Position numbers and translations under genes: made by a program. Positions 1 through 8,701 of a stretch of 64,000 nt of DNA are shown piece by piece (positions within the stretch are counted from its first letter, which is position 1; each line of letters starts with the position of its first letter). Source of the DNA: an uncultured Pelagibacteraceae bacterium (lineage in GTDB: Bacteria; Pseudomonadota; Alphaproteobacteria; Pelagibacterales; Pelagibacteraceae). Where the stretch lies: positions 235,170 to 299,169 of the forward strand of contig CACLSR010000002.1 in assembly GCA_902609685.1 (NCBI GenBank), written 5' to 3'. The notes under the pieces were generated by a model. That model ran no database searches, was not told the origin of the DNA, and worked only from the letters and a program-made list of their open reading frames with translations.

Positions 1-920
1 ATGGAAGACATGCAAAAGTGAAATTTTCAAAAAATTGGAAAGAGGATGCATTAAGAAGGGATTTTACCATCAATTCCATTTACGCAGATGAAGATGGAAA
101 CTTATTCGATCCTTTTGAGGGTAAAAAAGACTTAGAAAACGGTTTCGTAAATTTTATAGGAGACGCTGATAAAAGAATTAAAGAAGATTATTTGAGAATT
201 TTAAGATATTTAAGATTTTTTGCCCATTACTCAAAGCATCCGCATAATCCAGAATTAATCAGAAAACTTAAAATTAATATCGGTGGTATCTCAAAATTAT
301 CTAAAGAGAGACTATTAGATGAGTTAAAAAAAATAACTCACTTAGAAATATTAGAAAAATTAGCTGATGATAAATTGAGCTCAGAATTATTTTTAATTGT
401 TTTTCCTGAATTAAATAATTTAAAAACTTTCTCAAAATTAAACTCAAAAAAAAAACAAATAATTAATAAGGCTGATTTTGTCTTTCTATTATCTTTAATG
501 ATTATTGATGAGACAGATAATGCGGATTATTTTATGTACAAATTTAATATTTCTAAAAAAGATCAAAAAAGAATTAAAATTATTGATAATTTTTTTAAAG
601 AAAAAATTGGATCAAAAACTTTTATAGAGGAAAACTTAAATGGTATTTTTTATTATAATGGAAAACAAGCTGTAAGTGATATTCTCAATTATTATTTAAT
701 AAAATCAAAAAAAAATTCTGAAAATATTCAAAGATTAATTGATTTCTACAAAGATAAAACAATACCAAAAATGCCTGTGGGTGCAGAATTTTTAATGGAA
801 AAATTCAATATTCCTGAGGGTAAACAATTGGGTGCAAAATTAAAAATAATTGAGGAAGAATGGGTGAAAAATAATTTTCAAATTTCAGATAAACAAGTAA
901 GTCAAATTGTTAACGATTAG
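1..920 (+). CDS. CCA tRNA nucleotidyltransferase / poly(A) polymerase family, 5'-truncated by window edge
   Basis: This is a class II nucleotidyltransferase of the PcnB/CCA family, which adds CCA or A residues to RNA 3' ends. The reading frame is open to the left edge (codons from base 3), and the first visible residues read GRHAKVKFSKNWKEDA followed by RRDFTINSIYAD. That is the conserved block just after the catalytic aspartates, so the GTG at base 18 is not the start; the N-terminus lies outside the window. The RNA-binding head domain follows, with the usual YLRILRYLRFFA helix near visible residue 65. About 305 residues are visible. The 3' end overlaps the end of greA, on the other strand, by 4 nt. 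CCA-adding activity is the more likely role in a small alphaproteobacterial genome, but the sequence alone does not separate it from poly(A) polymerase. Confidence 0.88.
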   Translation, partial: GRHAKVKFSKNWKEDALRRDFTINSIYADEDGNLFDPFEGKKDLENGFVNFIGDADKRIKEDYLRILRYLRFFAHYSKHPHNPELIRKLKINIGGISKLSKERLLDELKKITHLEILEKLADDKLSSELFLIVFPELNNLKTFSKLNSKKKQIINKADFVFLLSLMIIDETDNADYFMYKFNISKKDQKRIKIIDNFFKEKIGSKTFIEENLNGIFYYNGKQAVSDILNYYLIKSKKNSENIQRLIDFYKDKTIPKMPVGAEFLMEKFNIPEGKQLGAKLKIIEEEWVKNNFQISDKQVSQIVND

Positions 921-1393
921 ATATATTTTACGTCTTTAATTTCAAAATTTTTGACCCCGGCAGGAGTTTTTATTTCAACTAAATCATTTTTATTTTTTCC
1001 TATTAAACCTTTACCTATAGGCGATTGAAAATAAATTAATTTTTGTTTGAGATCAGCTTCATCTTTTCCTACAATCTTATAATTTATTTTTTCTCTAGTA
1101 TCTAAATTTTCTAAAAACACAGTCGAGCCAAAGATAACTTTTCCATCATTATTTAATTTCGTAACATCAATGACATTTGCTCTAGCAATGATATCATTAA
1201 TTTCAGTAATCCTTCCCTCATTATGAGACTGCTCTTCTTTTGCAGCGTGGTACTCTGCATTTTCTTTTAGATCACCATGTGACCTCGCTTCAGCAATCGC
1301 CGCTACAATCTCAGGTCTTTTTTTTTCTTTTAAAAAGATTAATTCATCTTTAAGTTTATTCAGGCCATTTAAAGTAATTGGTTCTTTGTCCAT
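917..1393 (-). CDS. greA: Transcription elongation factor GreA
   Basis: GreA binds in the secondary channel of RNA polymerase and stimulates transcript cleavage in backtracked complexes. The 158-residue length is normal for the family. The N-terminal coiled coil (residues about 1-75) carries the conserved block EARSHGDLKENAEYHAAKEE, which includes the acidic tip residues. The C-terminal FKBP-like domain contains SPIGKGLIGK. It starts with ATG 1 nt after the hemF stop, so it is the last gene of a trmL-hemF-greA group. It meets the pcnB-family gene tail to tail with a 4-nt overlap. Confidence 0.96.
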   Translation of the reverse strand: MDKEPITLNGLNKLKDELIFLKEKKRPEIVAAIAEARSHGDLKENAEYHAAKEEQSHNEGRITEINDIIARANVIDVTKLNNDGKVIFGSTVFLENLDTREKINYKIVGKDEADLKQKLIYFQSPIGKGLIGKNKNDLVEIKTPAGVKNFEIKDVKYI

Positions 1394-1394
1394 G

Positions 1395-2222
1395 TTATTT
1401 CCATTTTGCTAACGGAGGTAATGACATTAAAATACCTTCAACGTTTCCACCAGTTTGCAAACCAAATTTTGTTCCTCGGTCATGGAGTAAGTTAAATTCT
1501 GTATAACGACCTCTTTTTAAGAATTGTAATTCTTTATGTTTTTTAGTCCACTTTTTCTTCATTTTTTTTCTAATGATTTTTTCAAAAATAAATTGAAAAG
1601 TGATCCCCACATCTCTTACAAATTTAAAATCTTTCTCAAAATTATCTTTTTTATAATCAAAAAAAATTCCACCAATACCCCTTGGTTCTTTTCTATGAGG
1701 TAAATAAAAATATTCATCACACCATTTCTTATATTTTGTGTAATATTTCTTATTGTGTTGATCACACATTTTTTTTAGGGTTTTATGAAATTCTTTTTTT
1801 TCCTTATCATCTTTTATTGATGGGGTTACATCCATACCACCACCAAACCAGTCCTGAGTTGTACAGATATATCTTGTATTAAAATGCATGGCAGGGATCA
1901 TGGGATTTTTCATATGCATCACAACGGAAATACCAGAAGCCCAAAAACTGGGATTTTTTTTTGCACCTAAAATATTTTTTTGAAATTGTTTTGGGAATTT
2001 TCCATGAACTTTAGAAAAATTTACTCCGACTTTATCAAATATTTTTCCATTTTCTAAAATTCTAAATTCTCCACCTCCTTCATCTCTTTTTTTACTTCTG
2101 TTCCAAACAGTGGTTTTGATATCCGCATCTTTTCTTTCAAGGTTAGTTATAGTATGCCAAATAGCTTCTTGTAGCATTTTGAACCAATTACTTGTGATGT
2201 CCTTTTTAATTTCTAAATCCAT
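1395..2222 (-). CDS. hemF: Oxygen-dependent coproporphyrinogen III oxidase
   Basis: HemF performs the aerobic oxidative decarboxylation of coproporphyrinogen III to protoporphyrinogen IX in haem synthesis. The 275-residue protein contains conserved family blocks: NPMIPAMHFNTRYI, the glycine-rich DWFGGGMDVTPS, and YLPHRKEPRGIGGIFFDY with its conserved His and Arg. The C-terminal RGRYTEFNLLHDRGTKFGL block is also present, so the enzyme looks complete. It lies 1 nt after trmL and 1 nt before greA on the minus strand, consistent with cotranscription. The choice of the oxygen-dependent enzyme fits an aerobic lifestyle and the neighbouring bc1 complex genes, which need haem. Confidence 0.96.
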   Translation of the reverse strand: MDLEIKKDITSNWFKMLQEAIWHTITNLERKDADIKTTVWNRSKKRDEGGGEFRILENGKIFDKVGVNFSKVHGKFPKQFQKNILGAKKNPSFWASGISVVMHMKNPMIPAMHFNTRYICTTQDWFGGGMDVTPSIKDDKEKKEFHKTLKKMCDQHNKKYYTKYKKWCDEYFYLPHRKEPRGIGGIFFDYKKDNFEKDFKFVRDVGITFQFIFEKIIRKKMKKKWTKKHKELQFLKRGRYTEFNLLHDRGTKFGLQTGGNVEGILMSLPPLAKWK

Positions 2223-2223
2223 A

Positions 2224-2697
2224 TTAGATTAATTTAGTTTGTTTTAAACTTTCTGCCAATATGATTGCAACAGAAGATGCAATATTAAGTGAGCGCTTAT
2301 TGTTTTTCATAGGAATTTTGAGTCTATCTTTAATTTTTTTGTGAACCTCATTTGGAACTCCGGCACTTTCTCTACCAAAAAGAATAGTGTCATTTTTATT
2401 AAACTTAAATTTTGTGTAAGAAACAGAGGCTTTTGTGGTCATTAGAACTATTCTTTGATCTTTTTTCGATTTAAAAAAATCGTCTGAGCTTTGATGGAAT
2501 TTTATGTCTTTTTCATTCATATAATCCATAACGACTCGCTTAAATCTTCTGTCACTCAGCATAAACCCACAAGGCTCTATTATTTCAAGTTTTGCACCTA
2601 GGCACGCACAGGTTCTGATTATTGCTGCTGTATTTTGAGGTATGTCTGGTTCAAATAAAGCAATTTTAGGGCCATGATTTATCAAATTCTGTGTCAT
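2224..2697 (-). CDS. trmL: tRNA (cytidine/uridine-34-2'-O)-methyltransferase TrmL
   Basis: TrmL is a SPOUT-fold enzyme that 2'-O-methylates the wobble nucleotide of certain leucine tRNAs using S-adenosylmethionine. The protein has 157 residues, the minimal TrmL length without an extra RNA-binding domain. It contains the SPOUT signatures: LFEPDIPQNTAAIIRTCACL near the start, LFGRESAGVP in the middle, and a knotted C-terminal segment with KRSLNIASSVAIILAE. It is the first gene of the trmL-hemF-greA group and is transcribed divergently from petA across a 90-bp region. TrmL is preferred over other TrmH-type enzymes because of length and the P-Q-N-T-A-A-I block. Confidence 0.9.
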   Translation of the reverse strand: MTQNLINHGPKIALFEPDIPQNTAAIIRTCACLGAKLEIIEPCGFMLSDRRFKRVVMDYMNEKDIKFHQSSDDFFKSKKDQRIVLMTTKASVSYTKFKFNKNDTILFGRESAGVPNEVHKKIKDRLKIPMKNNKRSLNIASSVAIILAESLKQTKLI

Positions 2698-2727
2698 TCT
2701 TTCAGTAGTAAATTTATCATTTTATAT

Positions 2728-2743
2728 TATATGAAATCATATA
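2728..2743. repeat. 16-bp palindrome in the trmL/petA divergent promoter region
   Basis: A perfect 7-bp inverted repeat TATATGA-AA-TCATATA sits in the 90-bp region between trmL (minus) and petA (plus). Its size and symmetry fit a dimeric regulator's operator, but A+T-rich DNA makes short palindromes common and no binding protein can be assigned from sequence. Confidence 0.3.
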
Positions 2744-2787
2744 TTTAAGTAGAAAAAAGCAATATTGAGTATATTTAACTATTATTG

Positions 2788-3297
2788 ATGTCAGAAAAAA
2801 AAACTAATAGACGAGATTTCTTATTCACAGCAACTTATGCAGTTGGTGCGGTTGGTGTTGGTGCAACGATATGGCCAATGATTGATCAGATGAACCCAGA
2901 CGCATCAGTCAAAGCTTTGGCGAGCACTGAGGTTGATGTAAGTGCGGTAAATCCAGGTAAAACAATTACAGTTTTATGGAGAGGTAAACCAGTTTTTATT
3001 CGTAGAAGAACACAAGATGAGATAGCTGAAGCAAGATCTGTAAAGTTAGAAGATCTAAAACATCCAGAAAAAGATGAGGATCGTGCAGCGAACCCCGAGT
3101 GGTTAGTCATGCTTGGAGTGTGCACTCACTTAGGCTGTGTTCCTTTAGATCAAAAAGGCGAATACAATGGATGGTTTTGTCCTTGTCATGGTTCGCACTA
3201 TGATATCTCTGGAAGAATTAGAAAGGGACCAGCTCCGACTAATATGGAGATCCCTAAATACGAATTTGTTAATGCTAATACAATTAAAATTGGATAA
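2788..3297 (+). CDS. petA: Ubiquinol-cytochrome c reductase, Rieske iron-sulfur subunit
   Basis: This is the Rieske [2Fe-2S] protein of the cytochrome bc1 complex, which passes electrons from ubiquinol to cytochrome c1 on the periplasmic side. From the ATG at 2788 it has 169 residues; a TTG three bases upstream is a less likely start. The N-terminus carries a twin-arginine motif (NRRDFLF) followed by a hydrophobic segment at about residues 12-32 that serves as membrane anchor. Cluster ligands are visible as CTHLGC (C112, H114, C117) and CPCHGSH (C131, C133, H134). It is the first gene of petABC and lies 5 nt before cytochrome b. Confidence 0.97.
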   Translation: MSEKKTNRRDFLFTATYAVGAVGVGATIWPMIDQMNPDASVKALASTEVDVSAVNPGKTITVLWRGKPVFIRRRTQDEIAEARSVKLEDLKHPEKDEDRAANPEWLVMLGVCTHLGCVPLDQKGEYNGWFCPCHGSHYDISGRIRKGPAPTNMEIPKYEFVNANTIKIG

Positions 3298-3302
3298 TTA
3301 TT

Positions 3303-4565
3303 ATGAGTGATCACGAATACACACCGAAATCAAAATTTGGAAAATGGTTTAACGATCGTTTACCGTTATTAACTCTTGCAAATCACTTAACCGATTATCC
3401 AACACCTAAAAATTTAAATTATTGGTGGACGTTTGGTGGAATATTAACTTTTTGTTTGATTACTCAAATTGTAACGGGTTTAGTTCTTGCAATGCATTAT
3501 ATTGCTCATGCTGATATGGCTTTTGATAGTGTCGAGCATATTATGAGAGATGTTAACTATGGTTGGTTAATTAGATACATTCATGCAAATGGTGCTTCAA
3601 TGTTTTTTTTGGCTGTTTATATTCATATATTTAGATCATTATTTTATGGTTCTTACAAAGCTCCTAGGGAAATAATTTGGATAATAGGTATCATCATTTA
3701 TTTATTAATGATGGCAGCTGCATTTTTGGGTTATGTACTTCCATGGGGCCAAATGAGTTTCTGGGGTGCAACTGTAATTACAAATCTATTTAGTGCAATT
3801 CCTTTAGTAGGCGAGGGTATTGTTACTTGGTTATGGGGAGGTTACTCAGTTGATAATCCTACTTTAACAAGATTTTTTACACTTCACTATTTAATACCTT
3901 TTTTAATTTTAGGTTTAGTTGTTCTTCACATATGGGCACTTCATGTTCCTGGAAATAATAATCCAGTTGGAATTGACATTAAAAAACCTTCAAAAGATAC
4001 AGTACCATTCCATCCATACATTGTAATAAAAGATGGTTTTGCTTTACTAATGTTTATGATTGTTTTTGCATTTTTTGTTTTTTATACGCCAAATATTTTA
4101 GGTCATGCAGATAATTATATTGAAGCTAATCCGTTAGTTACGCCAGCACATATTGTTCCGGAGTGGTATTTATTACCATTCTACGCAATTTTAAGATCGG
4201 TCCCAGATAAACTTTTAGGAGTAGTTGCAATGTTATCTGCTATTTTAATTTTAGCAGCTCTTCCATGGCTCGATACCTCAAAAATTAGATCAGCAGTATT
4301 TAGACCTTTATACAGACAATTTTATTGGATCCTTGTCGCTGATGTTTTGATCCTGGGATATGTTGGTGCTATGCCAGCAGAGGGATTATATCTGTTAGTT
4401 GCTAGAGTAGCTACAGCATACTATTTCTTACATTTTTTAGTAATACTTCCAGTTTTAGGTTGGAAAGAAAAAACTCTTCCAATTCCATTAAGTATTACCG
4501 AACCGATATTAGGTGGTTCACCTAATTTAGCCACAGCAAAGAACAAGGAAAGTTTAAATAAATAA
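3303..4565 (+). CDS. petB: Ubiquinol-cytochrome c reductase, cytochrome b subunit
   Basis: Cytochrome b is the membrane core of the bc1 complex and holds two b-type haems and the Qo and Qi quinone sites. The 420 residues contain about eight hydrophobic helices. The two haem-ligand pairs are visible as His-x13-His spacings, in [20 protein letters not shown] and in [20 protein letters not shown]. The Qo-site PEWY motif is present ([14 protein letters not shown]). It is encoded between the Rieske protein and cytochrome c1, with a 5-nt gap upstream and no gap downstream. The length is normal for the alphaproteobacterial unsplit form. Confidence 0.98.
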   Translation: MSDHEYTPKSKFGKWFNDRLPLLTLANHLTDYPTPKNLNYWWTFGGILTFCLITQIVTGLVLAMHYIAHADMAFDSVEHIMRDVNYGWLIRYIHANGASMFFLAVYIHIFRSLFYGSYKAPREIIWIIGIIIYLLMMAAAFLGYVLPWGQMSFWGATVITNLFSAIPLVGEGIVTWLWGGYSVDNPTLTRFFTLHYLIPFLILGLVVLHIWALHVPGNNNPVGIDIKKPSKDTVPFHPYIVIKDGFALLMFMIVFAFFVFYTPNILGHADNYIEANPLVTPAHIVPEWYLLPFYAILRSVPDKLLGVVAMLSAILILAALPWLDTSKIRSAVFRPLYRQFYWILVADVLILGYVGAMPAEGLYLLVARVATAYYFLHFLVILPVLGWKEKTLPIPLSITEPILGGSPNLATAKNKESLNK

Positions 4566-5345
4566 GTGAAAAATTTTTTTAAAATATTTTCATTTATTAT
4601 CTTGTTTTCTGGACTTTCATTGAGCACTCAAGCTGCAGAAAAAGTTGAATATTTAAAAACCGATTGGAGCTTCAAAGGACTCTTTGGAAAGTTTGATCGA
4701 GCTGCACTTCAAAGAGGTTATCAAGTTTACACAGAGGTGTGCTCTTCTTGTCATTCAATGAAATATTTAAGTTATAGAAACTTAGCTGAGAAAGGGGGAC
4801 CAGAATTTTCTATAGAGCAAGCAAAAGCTATTGCTGCATCTTTTGAAGTCAAGGATGGACCTAATTCAGACGGTGATATGTTTACTCGTCCGGGCAGATT
4901 ATCAGATAAGTTTGTAATGCCCTATGATAACGTTCAAGCTGCTCAAGCTGCAAATGGAGGTGCTTATCCACCAGACATGTCTGTGCTAGTTAAAGCAAGA
5001 GGGGGTGGGGTAGATTATATTTATTCATTGCTTCAAGGATATGAAGACCCACCAGCTGGAGTTACTTTAGATGATGGTGTGTATTATAATAAATATATGT
5101 ATGGGAATAAAATTAAAATGGCTAATCAGTTATCAGATGGATTAGTAGAATACTCTGATGGTACAATAGCTTCTGTTGAGCAAATGTCAAAAGATGTAAC
5201 AACATTCTTGATGTGGTCAGCTGAACCTCATTTAGAGTCAAGACATCAAATGGGTTTTAAAGCTATCGTGTATTTAATTATTTTAACTATCCTAGTTTAT
5301 TTTAGTATGAAAAGAATATGGTCACGTATTGAAACGGAAGTTTAG
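4566..5345 (+). CDS. petC: Ubiquinol-cytochrome c reductase, cytochrome c1 subunit
   Basis: Cytochrome c1 carries electrons from the Rieske protein to soluble cytochrome c. The 259-residue protein starts with GTG directly after the petB stop. It has a signal peptide ending near TQA-A (residues 1-23), a haem c site CSSCH (C59, C62, H63), and a C-terminal transmembrane anchor (GFKAIVYLIILTILVYFSM). The length matches mature alphaproteobacterial cytochrome c1. Its last 24 nt overlap the end of ychF on the opposite strand, so transcription termination must occur inside or beyond the neighbouring coding sequence. Confidence 0.97.
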   Translation: MKNFFKIFSFIILFSGLSLSTQAAEKVEYLKTDWSFKGLFGKFDRAALQRGYQVYTEVCSSCHSMKYLSYRNLAEKGGPEFSIEQAKAIAASFEVKDGPNSDGDMFTRPGRLSDKFVMPYDNVQAAQAANGGAYPPDMSVLVKARGGGVDYIYSLLQGYEDPPAGVTLDDGVYYNKYMYGNKIKMANQLSDGLVEYSDGTIASVEQMSKDVTTFLMWSAEPHLESRHQMGFKAIVYLIILTILVYFSMKRIWSRIETEV

Positions 5346-6395
5346 AACGTCTCCATCTTTAACTATATAATCTTTCCCTTCTAATCTCATTTTTCCATTA
5401 TTTTTTGAATTTACCCAACCATCATTAGATATGAAATCATCGTAAGAAATAGTTTCAGCCCGGATAAATCCTTTTTCAAAATCAGTATGAATTTCACCTG
5501 CAGCTTTTGGAGCAGTACAATTTTTTTCAATTGTCCATGCTCGAGTTTCTTCGGGCCCAGATGTAAAGTATGTATCTAGGTCAAGAATTTCGTAACCTTT
5601 CTTAATTAATTTATTCAATCCTGTTTCCTTTAATCCAATCATTTCCATATAATTTTTTTTCTCATTACTATCCAATTCATTTATTTGATTTTCTATGTCT
5701 GCAGAGACGATTAAAGTATTATTGTTTCCATACTTATCAATAAATGATTGAGTGTAATTATTTCCACTATGAACACTTTGTTCATCTACGTTACAAACAA
5801 AAATTTTAGGTTTAAGTGATAATAATCCAGATTGATTAAGTTGTTTTTTATTAAATTTGGTTCTTAAATCATCAAAACTTTTATTATTATTTATACAATC
5901 CATAGCTATTTCAAGAATTTTGATTTTATCCTCATCAACATTTTTTTTATTATTTTTTTCTAACCTTTTTTGAATAGATTCAAGATCTGCAAGCATCATC
6001 TCTGTTTCTATAATTTCTATATCTCTAATCGGGTCAACAGAAGGGTTTACATTTTGAATATCATTAGAGTCAAAGCACCTGATCATGTGAATAATTGCAT
6101 CGACTTCTCTAATATGAGAAAGAAATTTATTACCCAAACCTTCACCTTTAGATGCGCCTTTTACCAATCCAGCAATATCAACAAAAGAGATAGTGGTATT
6201 GATTATTTTTTTTGATTTTGAAATTTTAGCTAAATTGTCTAATCTTTCATCAGGAACTATTACAACTCCAATATTTGGATCAATTGTACAAAAAGGAAAA
6301 TTAGCTGCCTGTGCCTTGCTTGAATTTGTTAGTGCATTGAAAAGAGTTGATTTACCAACATTAGGTAATCCAACGATCCCACATTTAAAACTCAT
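5322..6395 (-). CDS. ychF: Redox-regulated ATPase/GTPase YchF (Obg family)
   Basis: YchF is a universally conserved P-loop NTPase of the Obg/TRAFAC class that prefers ATP and associates with ribosomes. The 357 residues start with CGIVGLPNVGKSTLFNAL (Walker A). The switch region includes FVDIAGLVKGASKGEGLGN, and the NVDE element replaces the usual NKxD of GTPases, as is typical for YchF. The C-terminal TGS domain contains TFYTSGP-like and AAGEIHTDFEKGFIRAE blocks. It follows pth with a 1-nt overlap, in the conserved order rplY-pth-ychF. Confidence 0.97.
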   Translation of the reverse strand: MSFKCGIVGLPNVGKSTLFNALTNSSKAQAANFPFCTIDPNIGVVIVPDERLDNLAKISKSKKIINTTISFVDIAGLVKGASKGEGLGNKFLSHIREVDAIIHMIRCFDSNDIQNVNPSVDPIRDIEIIETEMMLADLESIQKRLEKNNKKNVDEDKIKILEIAMDCINNNKSFDDLRTKFNKKQLNQSGLLSLKPKIFVCNVDEQSVHSGNNYTQSFIDKYGNNNTLIVSADIENQINELDSNEKKNYMEMIGLKETGLNKLIKKGYEILDLDTYFTSGPEETRAWTIEKNCTAPKAAGEIHTDFEKGFIRAETISYDDFISNDGWVNSKNNGKMRLEGKDYIVKDGDVLNFRFNT

Positions 6396-6955
6396 TATTT
6401 ATTATTAACTGTGCTTGAAAATAGATCTAATTTTTTTTCTACAAGTATCGAAAGTGACTCAGTTATATTTTTGGATATTTTTTCTACACCCATAATTTCT
6501 TCATCATCAAAATTTTGCAAAACATAATCAGATACTTCAATAGGTCCTTGTGGTTTTCCTATACCAATTCTTACTCTTGAGTAATCTTTTCCGATAAATT
6601 TATCAATAGAGGATATTCCATTGTGGCCGGCACTTGATCCACCAAATTTCGCTTTTATTTTTCCAAATTCAACATCAAGATCATCGTGAAAAACAATTAC
6701 ATTTTCAGGTTCAATTTTAAAATATTCAATTAGTTCTCTAATACATATTCCAGAGTTATTCATAAAAGTTAAGGGCTTGATGGCATAAACTTTTTTACTA
6801 TCAATATTACCAGTTGTTAACAAACCTTTGAATTTTGGTTTTTGTTTCGTAAGCCCAAACTTTTTATTGATGGAATCTATAATTTTAAAACCAACATTAT
6901 GTCTATTATTTTCACTATCTGGAGTTGGATTACCTAAACCTACAAATAAAAGCAT
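6395..6955 (-). CDS. pth: Peptidyl-tRNA hydrolase
   Basis: Pth cleaves the ester bond of peptidyl-tRNAs that drop off ribosomes and so recycles tRNA. The protein has 186 residues, close to the usual 190. Conserved features include VGLGNPTPDSENNRHNVGF with the catalytic His, KPLTFMNNSG, and the HDDLDVEFGKIKAKFGGSSAGHNG loop (cited here only in outline), with its Asp and the second conserved His-Asn pair. It sits between rplY and ychF, an arrangement shared by many bacteria. Confidence 0.96.
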   Translation of the reverse strand: MLLFVGLGNPTPDSENNRHNVGFKIIDSINKKFGLTKQKPKFKGLLTTGNIDSKKVYAIKPLTFMNNSGICIRELIEYFKIEPENVIVFHDDLDVEFGKIKAKFGGSSAGHNGISSIDKFIGKDYSRVRIGIGKPQGPIEVSDYVLQNFDDEEIMGVEKISKNITESLSILVEKKLDLFSSTVNNK

Positions 6956-6989
6956 AAACTGTTAAAATTAGTTTTTCAAATTTAGTGGA

Positions 6990-7718
6990 TTATTTTTTTT
7001 CTTCTGGAGCTTTTTTGTCTGCAGGTTTTTTATCGTCACCCTCTTTTTTATCACCCTCCGCAGCTGGTTTATCTCCTTCAGCTGCAGCTGCCTCTGCTCC
7101 CTCAGCACCCTCTTCACCCTCTGCGGCTTCTGCTTCTGCTGGTTTTTCTGGTTCTTTCATTACTGTCGGTGCTGCTAAGGTTGCAATTACGAAATCTCTT
7201 CCTTGAATAGTTGGTGTTACTTCTGCATCTAGTTTTACTGAGGAAATTTTAAAACTTGACCCGATATCGATACCATCCAAATCTAAAGTAATACTTTCTG
7301 GTATTTTTTCACTTGGGCATTTTAATTCAACTTTTCTTCTTACAATGTTAAGCACTCCACCTCTTTTTAAACCTGGAGATTTTTCATGATTAATAAAGTT
7401 AACTGGAACTTCAATCTTAATTTTTACTCCAGGAAGAACTCTTAGAAAATCTACATGAGTAGGTTCATCACTTATGATGTGATATTTTACTTCTCTAGGT
7501 AATACATTTTGAGATTTTCCATCTACATTTAAAGTAATGATATTTGATAAAAAGTTTTCTTTCTCAATCAAGGTTTTTAATAATTTCTTAGATATAGAAA
7601 CTTTTTGATTTTGGTCTTTACCTCCATAGATAATCCCTGGAACACCACCATCATTCCTGATGGCATTAAGTTGACCTTTAGTTTTGTTATCCCTGATCTT
7701 TGCTTCTAAAGAATTCAT
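6990..7718 (-). CDS. rplY: 50S ribosomal protein L25/general stress protein Ctc with acidic-alanine tail
   Basis: L25 binds 5S rRNA in the large ribosomal subunit. Residues about 1-95 form the L25 domain (RNDGGVPGIIYGG is conserved) and residues about 96-185 the CTC beta-barrel domain (THVDFLRV, SPGLKRGGVLN). The last 50 or so residues are a low-complexity run of Ala, Glu, Gly and Lys, predicted disordered, which begins acidic and ends lysine-rich. This tail accounts for the 242-residue length. The gene lies 43 nt after prs and 34 nt before pth. The antisense frame across the tail reads as a Ser/Ala-rich peptide, which is an artefact. Confidence 0.94.
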   Translation of the reverse strand: MNSLEAKIRDNKTKGQLNAIRNDGGVPGIIYGGKDQNQKVSISKKLLKTLIEKENFLSNIITLNVDGKSQNVLPREVKYHIISDEPTHVDFLRVLPGVKIKIEVPVNFINHEKSPGLKRGGVLNIVRRKVELKCPSEKIPESITLDLDGIDIGSSFKISSVKLDAEVTPTIQGRDFVIATLAAPTVMKEPEKPAEAEAAEGEEGAEGAEAAAAEGDKPAAEGDKKEGDDKKPADKKAPEEKK

Positions 7719-7761
7719 AAAACAGAGGTTTTTAACCCATGTTCATAAATAATCAAGGTAA

Positions 7762-8694
7762 TTATTTGAATAAATCTGAAACTGATGTTGAATTAGAAAT
7801 TCTTTTTATAGCTTCTCCCATAAGGCCGGAAATAGGTAAAACTTCTATGTTTTTAACATTTTTTGTTTTTTCGCTGTTATCTATCGTGTCTGTAATAACT
7901 AAATTTTTAATAACCGAATTTTTAATTTTTTTAACCGCGTCCCCACTTAATACTCCATGAGTAATATAAACATAAACCTCTTTTGCACCTCTTTGTTTTA
8001 ATGCCTTTGCGGCATTGACGATAGTACCACCAGAGTCAATTATATCATCAACCAAGATACACGTTTTACCTTTTACATCTCCAATAATATTCATTACTTG
8101 TGATTGTCCAGGCTTTGGTCTTCTCTTATCTACAATAGCTAAACCAATGTTTAAAATTTTACCAAGTGCTCTCGCTCTTTCTGTACCACCAACATCTGGG
8201 GCAACACAGATTATATTTTTACTTTTAATCTTTTTTTTAATGTGTCGTGCAAAGATTGGAGTTGCAAAAAGGTTATCAACAGGAATATCAAAAAAACCTT
8301 GAATTTGACCAGCGTGGAGATCGACTGTCACAACTCTGTCTGCCCCTGCTTGAGTTATTAAATTTGAAACAAGCTTTGCTGATATAGATGTTCTTGGTAC
8401 AACTTTTCTATCTTGTCTCGCATAACCAAAATAAGGAATTACAGTAGTTATATTTTTTGCTGATGATCTTTTTAAAGCATCAATACATAATAATAATTCC
8501 ATTAAATTGTCATTAGCTGGTGAAGAAATAGATTGAATTATAAAAATGCTATTCCCTCTTATATTCTCATTTATTTCAATGTAAATTTCACCATCTGCAA
8601 ATTTTCTTATACTAGAATTGACAAGTTTAGATTTTAAATATTTAGCGATATTTTTACTTAAGATTTTATTACTATTTCCAGTTAATAATTTCAT
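7762..8694 (-). CDS. prs: Ribose-phosphate pyrophosphokinase
   Basis: Prs makes phosphoribosyl pyrophosphate from ribose-5-phosphate and ATP, feeding purine, pyrimidine, histidine and NAD synthesis. The 310-residue protein has the flexible-loop signature [10 protein letters not shown], the metal/ATP segment [20 protein letters not shown], and the PRPP-binding loop [13 protein letters not shown]. The length is normal for class I enzymes. It begins 7 nt after the pgeF stop in a long minus-strand run from lgt down to ychF. Confidence 0.97.
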   Translation of the reverse strand: MKLLTGNSNKILSKNIAKYLKSKLVNSSIRKFADGEIYIEINENIRGNSIFIIQSISSPANDNLMELLLCIDALKRSSAKNITTVIPYFGYARQDRKVVPRTSISAKLVSNLITQAGADRVVTVDLHAGQIQGFFDIPVDNLFATPIFARHIKKKIKSKNIICVAPDVGGTERARALGKILNIGLAIVDKRRPKPGQSQVMNIIGDVKGKTCILVDDIIDSGGTIVNAAKALKQRGAKEVYVYITHGVLSGDAVKKIKNSVIKNLVITDTIDNSEKTKNVKNIEVLPISGLMGEAIKRISNSTSVSDLFK

Positions 8695-8701
8695 GAAAAG
8701 T

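Noticed and set aside
6985..7206. Plus-strand Ser/Ala/Pro-rich 73-codon frame
   Set aside because: It is the antisense of the low-complexity tail of rplY; the repeats come from the Ala/Glu codons on the other strand.
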